A DNA stretch of 64,000 nucleotides. Origin: Eledone cirrhosa (Eukaryota; Mollusca; Cephalopoda; Octopoda; Eledonidae). Numbering within the stretch: position 1 is the first letter of the stretch; each line of letters begins with the position of its first letter. The DNA lies in NCBI GenBank assembly GCA_964016885.1, contig OZ024745.1:55221300-55285299 (forward strand), written 5' to 3'. This document shows, in pieces, positions 11,874-25,639 of the stretch. Below the pieces are notes generated by a model that searched no databases, was not told the DNA's origin, and saw nothing but the letters and a program-made list of their open reading frames with translations. Made by a program: the position numbers and the translations under genes.

Positions 11874-12339
11874 TTACATATACATACACATATATCTCTA
11901 CACATACACTCACATATATATATATACACATTTATATATACACATACATACACACATAATTATACCCACTCACTCAAGCACATACAAAACAAATGTAAAC
12001 AAACATAAGCACATCTGCCTAAACACGCACGTATATAAAGACATAAGTTCACACACAAGCGCGCACGCTTACACTTATGTGTGCACATAGACGTAATCGT
12101 AAATATATATATATACACACACACATAAATGTGGATACTTAAACATTTGCACACATACAGACTTATACGACATATGTATGACACCAACCGACGACATATT
12201 GGGAAGTAGTTGGGGGAACAGATATAAAGAAATAAAATAAAAAAATAAAAAATAAAGGATAGGAAATAAAATGAAAGCATAAAGGAACGGGTTGACAACG
12301 AAAGGTAGCGGGAAAATTAATAAATATATATATATTTAT
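11823..12339. repeat. (TA)n array followed by CA/TA-rich low-complexity DNA
   Basis: TA run at 11,823-11,868, then loosely repetitive ACACAT/ATAC sequence to about 12,180 and AT-rich sequence to 12,339. The reading frames here are simple-repeat translations. Nothing else seen. Confidence 0.7.
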
Positions 12340-12500
12340 ACGATATTAACAAATGGAAACTATATTTATAAAACCATATTTATTTTATTATACATATTTC
12401 AAGGACACCACGTTAAATTATGGTGTGCTTTCATCAGACAAAATACAATATAGATCAGTTTTATAAATAAATATTGACATACCCTTAAAAAAATGCAACC
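12340..12500 (-). repeat. PLE terminal repeat with hammerhead (reverse)
   Basis: Minus-strand copy of the AAGCACACC-family terminal repeat. It points inward, toward the centre of the 6-13 kb complex, unlike what a simple palindrome would predict, so a local inversion or separate insertion is likely. Confidence 0.75.
12374..12455 (-). ncRNA. Type I hammerhead ribozyme motif, AAGCACACC family (copy b)
   Basis: Minus strand: CTGATGA at 12,437-12,431, GAAA at 12,400-12,397. Helix II is AAG/CTT, a C-C mismatch, then a fully paired ACACC/GGTGT. Helix III is U-AUGU-A followed by AUA. Helix I pairs A/T-rich strands. This is the best-paired helix II of this family in the window. Confidence 0.75.
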
Positions 12501-12630
12501 ATTACTGTTGGAAGCTCCACATATCGTATATTTACTCCAAATACTTGTTGAGTGCTTTATATCAGTTATAAAAATATTTGCTTGTTGTATCCCAACAATT
12601 TAAATAGAACTTTTGCATATATATTTATAC
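12501..12630 (+). repeat. PLE terminal-repeat tail (forward)
   Basis: Reverse complement of about 6,935-7,045 ('TATCAGTTATAAA', 'TTGTATCCCAACAA'), in opposite orientation to the hammerhead segment just before it. Confidence 0.7.
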
Positions 12631-13020
12631 GTTAATACTGAGTACGTGTATGAATGCGCGCCTGTGGTTGCGCATATGTGAGTGAAAGATCACACGCATA
12701 TGTGTGTATTTGTATTTCCATGCAGACGCACACATACTTATGTGTGAATGTATATGTTTACGTACTATTACGTATATGGGTGAGTTTGTGTATGTTTATG
12801 TATTTGGATATGTATTTATTAATTTTGTTTCCCCTCAATTTTTTCCGTTATTTTATTTCAGCCTCACTTTCATTTATCCTATACCCTGCTTTGAAATCCA
12901 TATTACTATTTCATAAATAACTTTTCATCTGATGACTGAAGACAGACATGAATATGTCTTCAAGAAACCACTGGTAAATGAAATAATTATCTTATGTTGT
13001 TTATTACATAACTATATATA
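12631..13020 (+). repeat. PLE-type terminal repeat, right outer arm
   Basis: Inverted partner of 6,000-6,464. It carries a hammerhead near its outer end and runs into a short (TA)n at 13,014-13,034. Confidence 0.75.
12921..12985 (+). ncRNA. Type I hammerhead ribozyme, GAAGACA family
   Basis: CTGATGA at 12,929-12,935, GAAA at 12,964-12,967. Helix II pairs GAAGACA/TGTCTTC plus a T-A. Helix III is CC-ACT-GG. The cleavage triplet is GTA. Helix I pairs TTTTCAT with AATGAAA with one bulged base. All core residues are present. Confidence 0.8.
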
Positions 13021-13120
13021 TATATATATATATAAATAAATGAAGTAATTCCGTCGTAAAGGTCCAGGTTACAGAGCTTAATAGTTATGTAATAGACAAC
13101 ATAACAACATAAGATAATTA

Positions 13121-13182
13121 TTTCATTTACCAGTGCTTTCTTGAAAGCAAACAAAATTTGCTTTCAGTCATCAGAATGAAAA
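13121..13182 (-). ncRNA. Hammerhead ribozyme motif with a helix III mutation
   Basis: Mirror copy of the ribozyme at 13,271-13,331. CTGATGA is at 13,174-13,168 and GAAA at 13,140-13,137. Helix II (GAAAGCAAA/TTTGCTTTC) is intact, but the first base after GAAA is G instead of C, giving a G-G clash in the two-pair helix III. Confidence 0.75.
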
Positions 13183-13270
13183 AATCCTGGTGTATTTATT
13201 GACAGTGGATTTTGAAAACTTTTTTTAAAACCGTTTTTAAAATCCAGTGTCAATAAATACACCAGGAATT

Positions 13271-13331
13271 TTTCATTCTGATGACTGAAAGCAAATTTTG
13301 TTTGCTTTCAAGAAACCACTGGTAAATGAAA
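13271..13331 (+). ncRNA. Complete type I hammerhead ribozyme
   Basis: Helix I pairs TTTCATT (13,271-13,277) with AATGAAA (13,325-13,331) without mismatch. The core is CTGATGA (13,278-13,284) and GAAA (13,312-13,315). Helix II is nine perfect pairs, GAAAGCAAA with TTTGCTTTC, plus a T-A. Helix III is CC-ACT-GG and the cleavage triplet is GTA, so the predicted cut follows base 13,324. Minimal helix III is typical of the hammerheads described in Penelope-like elements. Self-cleavage would process the element transcript. Confidence 0.9.
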
Positions 13332-13360
13332 TAATTATATTATGTTGTTTATTACATGAC

Positions 13361-13925
<565 letters not shown>

Positions 13926-13931
13926 CAACAA

Positions 13932-14114
13932 TGTCTCGCTCGCTTTACGCGATTTACTTGTCCCAATAGCTTTATTTAGCTATTGCTCGCACCAACTGGA
14001 GGTATATGGTTTTTAAAGCGATGAAATACCAATGAAGGTTGAAAAATCATTGATGAAGGACTATTTTTATCATATGTAACCCATGTGCAACCACGCAGTA
14101 TTCATTCTTCTCAT

Positions 14115-14118
<4 letters not shown>
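13932..14118 (+). repeat. Dispersed repeat, copy 1 (partner at 19,399)
   Basis: Begins 'GTCTCGCTCGCTTTACGCG' and ends 'CTTCTCATGTTTATATA'. It closely matches 19,399-19,592 in the same orientation. Both copies run straight into a (TA)n array. No coding sequence. A CTGATGA-like string is present but no matching GAAA or helix II, so I do not call a ribozyme. Confidence 0.8.

Positions 14119-14192
<74 letters not shown>
14119..14192. repeat. (TA)n array
   Basis: About 37 TA units. Confidence 0.95.
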
Positions 14193-14195
<3 letters not shown>

Positions 14196-14196
<1 letters not shown>

Positions 14197-15045
14197 ACAT
14201 AACATGGGGCTGGACGGGTGTAATTCCTTAAAGGTTTATTATACTATGATCATTTCAAAGACAGGGTTCAGTATGAATCCGGTGACATCATCAGGTATTC
14301 GAAATATAACAAAGGAATATAATAGACAAAATCCATGGGGCTGAACATCAGAGACTTGAGGGCGACCAAACATGTAGCAGCTTCTACCCTAGTCAGCCGC
14401 CCTCTAGTGGTCATTATTAAGCCTACCTTAGGCTTATAGTGGACAACTACCACCCCGTCACAGACATAGGCAAGTGGTGAGATGAGGTTACAATCAAGCT
14501 GGTCATGAGTGCTAGAAAGAGCCGCGAAAAATATTTTTTCAAAGAACATATATCTTTAACAATGCTATATATAGTAATATATAGTGGGCGTCTGCATAGT
14601 ATAATGTATGGACACAAATTAGGATTAACTATTAGAAACGTTACATTTATGTTTAGAGTTAGAAGATGCCATTTAAGATGAAATTAGAAAAATATGGTTT
14701 ATGTTTAAAGTTGGGAGATTTAGCTAGAGAATTTATAGAAGCAGGCTTTTATTAAAAAGTTTAAGTGTATTATATATAGTCACGATAAATTGTCAGGGTA
14801 GAAAATGGAGTAAAGATTAATCCTATGCTTAATCTTTTTCGAGCACTCCAGGAATGTGAACTGTCTTAAGCGTCGGGTATGTTAGCGGGAAGTCCGCCAC
14901 CGTCGGCTGGCTATCGTATATACCAAACGAGTATTAGCTATTCACACTGGTGGGGGATTTAGTTAAGTGCTAGTAGTAGGAGGCATGAATGTTAAAAGTT
15001 ATGATTAAACCTAGAATTTAAAGGCACTGTTTGGCGGTCAATAAC
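14196..15045 (-). repeat. PLE-type terminal region with hammerhead
   Basis: Minus-strand, moderately GC-rich non-coding sequence ending in a hammerhead and 'ACACCCGTCCAGCCCCATG' next to the (TA)n array. The part from about 14,320 to 14,530 ('GCCCTCTAGTGGTCATTATT' on the plus strand) looks like the body of the repeat. The upstream limit near 15,045 is uncertain. No reading frame is convincing. Confidence 0.5.
14228..14315 (-). ncRNA. Candidate type I hammerhead ribozyme
   Basis: Minus strand: CTGATGA at 14,294-14,288, GAAA at 14,256-14,253, helix III U-GAUC-A and triplet AUA. Helix I starts with four pairs (GTAT with ATAC), then an internal loop and three more. The distal part of helix II (GGATTC with GAACC, A bulged) forms, but its base next to the core does not pair, so this is a weaker call. 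Confidence 0.5.
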
Positions 15046-15069
15046 CGGTGGCGCGGCGGATTATAAGTC

Positions 15070-16019
<950 letters not shown>

Positions 16020-16960
16020 AGAAAAGTGTTTTCTTAATGGTGTCGATGTATGCGATTTAGTTGGGTTATATATATATATATAAGATACATTGCGAATAAA
16101 ACTTCCAGATTTTCATACAGGTTTATACCACGACGATGGTCTGACACTATTGTTACATAAAAGCAGTCATGACCTCGACCGATTCAGGAAAAAGCTGATA
16201 ACCACGTTCAATGAATTAGGATTTATGATCTATGTAGCCACTTATCTGACTAAATTATTTAGACATAAATCAACCTACGTACACTCGCATTGAAACATTT
16301 GCATAAACCTAATGAAAAATTGATTCATATACGCAACGACACAAGGCACCCACGTATTGTTTTTAAAACTTGGTCAAAATTATCAGTTATAGGATTTCTA
16401 ATGTTCTTCTAATAAGGCCACCGTTGACAGCAAATCTTCTCCGATAACATTTCTTACTTCCCTCCTAATCAGAATACCAGCTGAAATAAAACAGAAATAA
16501 AATGTTGGAGTTAGAACTAATGTAGGTAAGAAATTATTAACGCTCCTAGACAAACACTTCTCTATAGCATATACATACAGATATATATTTAATAGACAGT
16601 GTGAATCCTGGGTATTTTTCTGCAAAAAAATAGGAAAGTCCACATCCCTATCAACCAGATGTGCTCTCCCGCAACCAGATGCTCTTTCAATAGGCCGGAT
16701 ACGTTCCCGCTACAATAACAGTGTAACACACCCACAGTCATCTATGAGGCTTAAGTAACATCGGTTCGGCCGACTCAACAACAGGAGGTCAAAATATATC
16801 TAGGTATGTCGAAGGGCCTGTGTAAAGAACTCTTCCTTAACCATCAGCCGACCATTAGACACTCTAATAAGAGATCGGCGACAAAACTGGCAAGTATGAT
16901 CACTCACGGATGCAGATGTGAATTTCTCTAGTCAATGGAAAATTCTCACTAACTCGGAAC
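16020..16960 (+). pseudogene. Penelope-like element fragment (RT palm to GIY-YIG), heavily decayed
   Basis: Fragments in several frames follow PLE order. RT motif B remnant 'VDVCDLVG' lies near 16,043-16,065, interrupted by a small (TA)n insertion. Catalytic motif C 'TGLYHDDGLTLLL' and 'DLDRFRKKLITTFNELGF' lie at 16,118-16,230, 'RTNVGKKLLTLLDKHFSIA' near 16,515-16,570, and a GIY-YIG remnant ('VIYEA', 'IYLGMSKG') near 16,735-16,815. Same PLE group as the genes at 8.8 and 22-23 kb. Stops and frameshifts throughout; upstream RT motifs are not visible. Confidence 0.75.
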
Positions 16961-17231
16961 AGAACTGCTAAATTTCACAAATTACACTGTATTTGCCTAC
17001 ACAATTTGAATATCTTGCACAGATACCAAAATCATCACCTATTGGAAATATGTTGATCATCGGTGTTTTCAATCACAGCTCTTACTTGAACGACCAATTT
17101 GGCCTGACAAAGTTGATGCTGGTGGGTTTCTCTGTGTTGGTAATAACTACACTATGTCACCTTCACAAAATTAATAGAATACATTTTCATGTTTAAAGTA
17201 TCTATGTAGCTTTCATTATTGATATATGTAA

Positions 17232-17418
17232 GGGCAGTGGATTGGTAGTATCGGTAGAGGGTCGGACGCCATGCTTTCCAGCATAGTTACGTTCCTTTAC
17301 GATCTGAGTTCAAATCCCGCCGAGGTTGACTTTGCCTTTCAGCCTTACGGGGTCGATACAATAAAGTACCAGTAATGCTCTGGGTAATTGCTGGCCTTGT
17401 GCCTAAAGTAGAAACAAT
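17232..17418 (+). mobile_element. tRNA-derived cephalopod SINE, full length
   Basis: Starts 'GGGCAGTGGATTGGTAG', contains an A-box-like 'TATCGGTAGAGGG' and a B-box 'GAGTTCAAATCCCG' (the RNA polymerase III promoter inherited from a tRNA), and ends 'GCCTAAAGTAGAAACAATT'. A probable target-site duplication, ATTATTGATATATGTAAG before (17,214-17,231) and ATTATTGATATAAGTAAG after (from about 17,418), differs at one base and overlaps the tail. It does not encode protein; LINE machinery is assumed to mobilise it. Confidence 0.9.
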
Positions 17419-17435
17419 TATTGATATAAGTAAGA

Positions 17436-19004
17436 GATTGCTTAATAAATGAGGAAATTGCATTTCAGAAATGATATTTGTTTAACTTCAATTTCACGAA
17501 GGATATTTAACTGAGAATTTTTCTGTCCATCAAATAATATTTTCTATACATTTATCTGACAACAACCAACTCTATGTTTAATATGATTATCTGAGAATAT
17601 ATTGTTAACATCTCTGAAACATTTGATGGAGCAGAAATATGACTATACGTCCTGTAGGAAGTATAAGAATATTGTTTTCTCATCCTGTTTTGCTGTATAT
17701 GTATTGTACTCAGATTATTAATACATATCTAGCGTTATAATTTTCACTATGATTTTTATTTGATTGAATGCTCTGTATGTGATTATATTGGTAAATAATT
17801 ATTTAAAAAATGAAAAAGGTATCTAAGGACGAAATTTATTTTCCTTAAAATGTTTAACATAATGTAAGTCGTAATTATAGTTAAATGCAAAATGTTTTAA
17901 TTTTATAATCGATAACTTATGTCGATTCCTCACTTTAAATCCCTGAATTTATAAGGATATGAACTTTCTTATTTCTACTTTACATTTTTACATCTAATAA
18001 CAATTATAAAAAATATATAGATTTCGGCCCTTCTATAGTAGGCCGTCAAATAAATGTCCATACAAATTATTATCTAGACGAACACTCGCAAAATCGTTGT
18101 CGAAATAATACAATGGTTATTATTAACATATGACCTATAATACAGAAAAAATATAGCATTTATTTTATCTTAAGTGTCAAATAGTTTGAAGTAATATAAA
18201 GGGAGAAGCAAATATTCTTTATATTCTACACGTAGAATCAAATTTTCACTGTAATAATGGCTTCCAGTGTTATTCTTCGGTCAGTGAACTACACATCAAA
18301 TTCTCATATGACCTACGCTGTAACAGGGAATTCATATAAACACAAGTAACAAACATATATACATTTAAAAAAGCAAAACAAAATGTTCCATGACGCCTGA
18401 AAAGTTAATGTCTTTTATTGGGTCCAAATAATCTTTTCAAACAAAGTGTATTTTCTGTAAGAGACTTATAGCTCCAAATAAGATTCAATAAAATATCAAT
18501 ACAATCGTTTCTGACAGCGAACTGTCACCTTAACAATCTTCCAATTAGAGATGAATGTATACAATTCATAAACGTTGTAACACACTACATCAAAACTTTC
18601 GTTTAGGGAACGACGAAATACTCCGACCTATATAATTGTTATCACATAAAAAAATGTTTTAAGAAATTGTTTCTGGTGAAGTACGACGCGTCGTTTTCAA
18701 ATTAAGTTCAAGTCTTATTAATGCTACATTTATTGATGAGTAATTCTTAGATTTATTTTTAATTTTATATGATAATATTATTCCACGTATATGATTCACA
18801 ATACATATCAAGAATGAGATAGATGTTTACAAAATGGATTAGAACTGTTTACAGGGAGACGTATTTGCAGCAATCAATAGGAATATTTTAAAGTCAAAAT
18901 AATCGGTTTACATACGGTACAATTCCAGCAGCTTCAGTAACTAAAAACAGGCACCAGTCATGCGTAAGCACAAATGTATCTATACATATACAGGTTTTCA
19001 ACAG
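17436..19004. other. No recognisable gene or repeat
   Basis: AT-rich, no credible frame, no RNA gene seen. Confidence 0.45.
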
Positions 19005-19143
19005 AAATGTATATATATATTTAATAAAATAACAGATTAAAGTTTAAGCAAAGAATCGCAGCTTTCTAGGGTTCTTATATATTTGATATATATTTATCCT
19101 TATCAAGCCCTCTTTGGATTTTAGTCTTCAAATTTATTATTAT

Positions 19144-19147
<4 letters not shown>
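19005..19147. repeat. Block with inverted partners at 21.19 and 21.40 kb
   Basis: Two sub-blocks, 19,031-19,066 (AAGTTTAAGCAAAGAATCGC) and 19,113-19,147 (GGATTTTAGTCTTCAAATTT), recur reverse-complemented at about 21,190-21,230 and 21,398-21,432, but in permuted order, so this is not a simple palindrome. Confidence 0.7.

Positions 19148-19194
<47 letters not shown>
19148..19194. repeat. (TA)n array
   Basis: About 23 TA units. Confidence 0.95.
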
Positions 19195-19197
<3 letters not shown>

Positions 19198-19398
19198 CAC
19201 TTCCACTCACTCACTCTCTGCTTCTTCCCTTCTTACTTCCTCCCGTTTGGCCTGTAGTGGGGTCTTTTCCTGCTCACACCTCACTCGCGTCGGACGGTCT
19301 GTAGTCTCACGCCCATAAAATCCACACAACTAAAGCTGATCGGACTGCCATGTGCTTGTTTTTTCCTATCTTTGCGTTGCTATCCTTCTATGTTTGTT

Positions 19399-19592
19399 TA
19401 CTTGTCTCGCTCGCTTTACGCGATTTACTTGTCCCAATAGCTGTATTTAACTATTGCTCGCACCAACTGGAGGTATATGATTTTTAAAGCGATGAAATAC
19501 CAATGAAGGTTGGGAAATCACTGATGAAGGACTATTTTTATCATATGTAACCCATGTGCAACCAGGCAGTCTTCTTTCTTCTCATGTTTTAT
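19399..19592 (+). repeat. Dispersed repeat, copy 2 (partner at 13,932)
   Basis: Same orientation and nearly the same sequence as 13,932-14,118, and likewise ending in (TA)n (19,592-19,612). Upstream sequence (19,200-19,398) is C/T-rich and has no visible partner at 13.9 kb. Confidence 0.8.
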
Positions 19593-19618
19593 ATATATAT
19601 ATATATATATATACATAT

Positions 19619-20325
19619 AGGAACAAGTATGACCCCGACGACAGAGCTCAAGCCGTTTCGACGGCTATTCCTGCACTAAATAAGAATTTTTAGCCTGGTA
19701 AATAAATAGCCGAACTTCTCAGGGGGTATTTCCTTATATGGGAAAATAGTAATTGTCAAGAGGACTGGTAAAAAATTTGGTGTAAAGACAGATAAATCTA
19801 TCATGGCATTTGGTGGGAGGTAGGGGTGGTTGAACTTGCAGGTAGAACAAAGAGGGAGTGGGGGAAACCTAGTCAAGCGTTGAAAGTGAAATCTATACAG
19901 CAGATTCTAAGGATAATGTATAAAAGGTTAAAAAAGTGTACTGGAGAAGAGGAGGGTGTGGAGTTGAAAGAATAGGTAAATCGAAAGGGAGCAAAAAAAA
20001 AACCCATTAAAAGAATAAGGAAATAAATATATAAAAACAATTTCTGGTTACTACTCCATTTCTACAATCACCAAATTTCTCATTGGTATTGCTAAGCTCT
20101 AGAAAAGTTTAATAGGTGCAGAATGGTAAAAATACTAAATACGAGATTGTAGTGAACATTTTTTATAAAGCCGGCTTTACAGGGATCTAACACCACTGCT
20201 ATACATAGTTAGTAATCAGCCAATACTATTTTACAATGACAGGTTAATAAGTTGAGAACGAAAATACTAAAGTACTACTACAGAGATACTAATACAAAAT
20301 ATTAATACAAAAATACTATTACAAA
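19619..20325 (-). repeat. Left arm of a fold-back PLE-type element
   Basis: Reverse complement of 20,508-20,960. The outer end contains 'GAGCTCAAGCCGTTTCGACG', also seen at 27.9 kb. The left arm has about 250 extra bases (20,012-20,262) not present in the right arm. No coding sequence. Confidence 0.85.
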
Positions 20326-20507
20326 AATACTAATTAAAAAATACTATATCCCCCCCCCCCCCATCTGTTCCTAGTCCTTCCACCCCAAATCTCCTTCCTC
20401 AGTCTTTTTTTCACCTTTCGGCTACCCAGATACAGCCTATCGGTCCTCTGTAGCCTCAGTACCCCCTCCTCCCTAATTTTAAGATAGCATTTGCCGATTA
20501 CGCTTTT
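20326..20507. other. Loop of the fold-back element, with poly-C
   Basis: Unpaired centre: a run of 13 C at 20,350-20,362 and a C/T-rich stretch. No frame. Confidence 0.6.
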
Positions 20508-21040
20508 TATAGCAGATGTGTTTTTGTATTAATATGTTGTATTAGTATCTCTGTAGTAGTCTTTTAGTATTTTCGTTTTTTTTTTACTCCCTTTCGATTT
20601 ACCTATTCTTTCAACCCCCTCCTCTTCTCCAGTACACTTTTTTCGACCTTTTATACATTATCCTTAGAATCTGCTGTATAGATAGATTTCACCTTCAACG
20701 CTTGACTAGGTTTTTACCCACAACCTCTTTGTTCTACCGGCAAGTTCAGCCACCCTTACCTCCCACCAAATGCCATGATAGATTTATCTGTCTTTACAAC
20801 AAATTTTTGACCAATCCTCTTAACAATTACTATCTTTCCATATAAGGAAATACCCCCTGAGAAGTTCGGCTATTTATTTACCAGACTAAAAATTCTTATT
20901 TAGTCCAGAAATAGTCGTCAAAACGGCTTGAGCTCTACCGTCGGGGTCATTCTTGTTCCTATTACCCACTCTACTACCCTAAGTATTAGTACTTTGGTGC
21001 GTTATGGTCCATCTGGTTCCTTACCACAATTCCTTAGTTA
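20508..21040 (+). repeat. Right arm of the fold-back element and its terminal extension
   Basis: Mirror of the left arm to about 20,960, then 'CTACTACCCTAAGTATTAGT' and 'GCGTTATGGTCCATCTGGTT', a terminal segment shared with 28,010-28,090 and, reversed, 58,075-58,150. It ends at (TA)n. Confidence 0.85.
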
Positions 21041-21684
<644 letters not shown>

Positions 21685-21979
21685 GAACTGGTTACACAAC
21701 AGTAAGTTCATCATACCGAGAACAATTGTTTCACCTTAGCGGATCCTCAGCTCGTAATGGACATGGTTATAAGGAACAGGAAGGACAACCGTACGAACGC
21801 GCATGCGCAGAAACGACCACTTCCCTCATGCAATACTAAATTGCGTGCGAGGGGTGTAAGGGCGATAACTGCGAAAGTCCGAAAGATTCAAGTTGATATG
21901 AAAATTAGGATGTTGTTGTAATTCACTCCAGAGCTTTATAGTTATGTAAGAGGTGTTTCCAGACGTGTGGACAACGTGT
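21685..21979 (-). repeat. Probable 3' non-coding part of the adjacent PLE relic
   Basis: Lies directly downstream of the PLE gene on the minus strand and ends at a (TA)n tract. It has a string CTGAGGA ... GAAA (about 21,750-21,732, minus strand), but helix I does not form, so a ribozyme is not called. Confidence 0.4.
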
Positions 21980-23672
<1,693 letters not shown>

Positions 23673-23990
23673 CCAGGGTGTGTAACTTGGAGATACTGAG
23701 ATGGGCAATTGCAGACACCCCAGGCTGAACAGATTTTCCGCACAAAAATTCGGGGGAAGTCCGCGCACTAACCATGCCCCACCATAATAATAACCATCTC
23801 TTCCCCGTCTCACCATCGCCCATCTCAGCGAATTTATTTATTGAATTTATTTTATTGCATTGCATGTAATCATTTGTAAGCCCATATTTTGTATATCATG
23901 CCGAATACATCACCCCCACCAAAAAATCACATCGCCATACACCCCTCATCCTTGCAGCATTGTGCTCTATCTGCCCTCTCTGTCAGGTTT
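23673..23990. other. No recognisable gene
   Basis: Unassigned sequence between the microsatellite and a C/A-rich tandem region. Confidence 0.4.
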
Positions 23991-24600
23991 TTACCTTGCA
24001 AACCATAGTGACATCTGATCCTGTAAATACAATGTCGATCATATCACCCCATCGCCACCACGACAACAACACACATCGTCATATGTCTACCATCCATACC
24101 CGCAATCTTATCCGCCCATGCTCCCTCTGTCTACCCTAACCTACAACTCCACGCTAAATTCGAACCTGTAAATGTATTGTCGCACACACCACCGCCGCCA
24201 CCACTAGATACATCCACATACTTCAACAATCATTAACAAAATTAACATAATTAACATCATCAACACATATCCTCCCTCACTCCCAGATCGACTGTGTTAT
24301 ATCCGCCCCCCGTCTGCCTTACCCTGTAAGCCACCGTAACTTCTGATCATATAATCATTTTGTCGAACATATCACCCCAGCACCATCACCACCACCATGA
24401 CCACATCACACATCGCTATACGTCCATAAACTCTTTTCCTCCGCGTTCCCTATGTCACCTTTTAACCTGTAACCCACCATACTATTCGATCCTGTATATT
24501 TTTGTCGCTCACAACTCCACCACCACCACCACCACAAGTCACAACTCCATACTTCATCAACACCGCCAACACATACATCCCCTCTCGAACCAACGCAAGT
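23991..24600. repeat. Degenerate tandem repeats, C/A-rich
   Basis: Four diverged copies of a block with 'CCTGTAA' ... 'GATCCTGTA' ... 'TTGTCG' ... 'ATATCACCCC' ... (CCA)n start near 23,992, 24,134, 24,320 and 24,461. Period about 140-185 bp. The frames give His/Thr/Pro-rich low-complexity translations and are not credible genes. Confidence 0.6.
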
Positions 24601-25224
24601 GTGTGTGTCTGTGTGTAAGTAGTTTTTACATATACGTGCGTATACATATGCGTGCGTGTATGCACATGTATATGTGTATATATATATGTATGTATGTGTA
24701 TATATGCATGCATGTGTATGTGTGTGTGAGTGTATGTGTATGTGTATGTTTATGTATACATGTGTGTACGTGTAAGTGCGCATATCCGTATGTGTGTATG
24801 TGTGTAGGTATGTGTATGTCTATATGTATAACACCATCTCCATTGGCTCTCACCTTCCATCCATCTTTGTCCTACGCCACCCCCACCGATACTCCCCCAC
24901 TCTCCCTATATATATCCAGACCTGCGCATGCACATACATGTGTGTATATATGCATATGGATATATTTGTGTATGTGGATATGTGTGGGCGCGGGCGTGTG
25001 TGTAGGTGTGTTCGTGTGTGTATATCTATCAATGTATATGCGCATGTATACATATATGTATATGTATACAACGTATTTGTCAGACTAAGAGTGTCTCGGT
25101 ATGTATCTCCCCAAGGACTCGACACCACCAACACATCCACCACAAACGCCACTACCATAAACAACAACACCACAACCACACCCCACACACTCAACCCGTC
25201 TTACGATAACCCACTAACCTCATA
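24601..25224. repeat. TG/TA-rich low-complexity DNA
   Basis: Long stretch of TGTG/TATG simple sequence, with a C-rich interlude at 24,830-24,930 and CCA/CAA-rich DNA from 25,120. No gene. Confidence 0.7.
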
Positions 25225-25495
25225 CCACAGCCCATCCCAGCCAGCGACCGTCACCAACATCTCATCATCACCTCCATCTCCATATACACTACAGGCAAAA
25301 ACCTTCCCGCCACCACCACCCCACAGCCCATCACAGCCAGCAACGTCACCAACATCTCATCATCACATCCATCCCCATATACACTACAGGCAAAAGCCAT
25401 CCCGCCACCACCACCCCACAGCCCTTCACAGCCAGCAACGTCACCAACATCTCATCATCACATCCACCCAACATACACTACAGGCCAGTACATCC
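25225..25495. repeat. Minisatellite, about 96-bp unit, 2.8 copies
   Basis: Units starting CCACAGCCC at 25,225, 25,321 and 25,416 share 'CAGCCAGC', 'CACCAACATCTCATCATCAC' and 'ACACTACAGGC'. The copies are close to identical. Confidence 0.9.
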
Positions 25496-25639
25496 CTTTG
25501 ATCCTTCCCACCAATCAAAACAACTCATATTGTCAAAATCTTGTAATACTGGCTTTACCACATAGCATGTATTTCATTTTCTTATAGTATTTTAAAGGGT
25601 CGCCCGCCGATTATTGAGTCGGGTAGGATCGATACAGAT

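Noticed and set aside
17232..17423. Functional tRNA gene
   Set aside because: The A- and B-box-like sequences belong to a SINE head; no full cloverleaf or anticodon arm was recognised.
21732..21750. CTGAGGA ... GAAA string near the 22-kb PLE
   Set aside because: No helix I and only two helix II pairs.
24360..25501. Frames of about 240 codons rich in Cys/Val/Tyr or Thr/His/Pro
   Set aside because: Simple-sequence translation of TG, CA and CCA repeats with no domain; the frames overlap on both strands.
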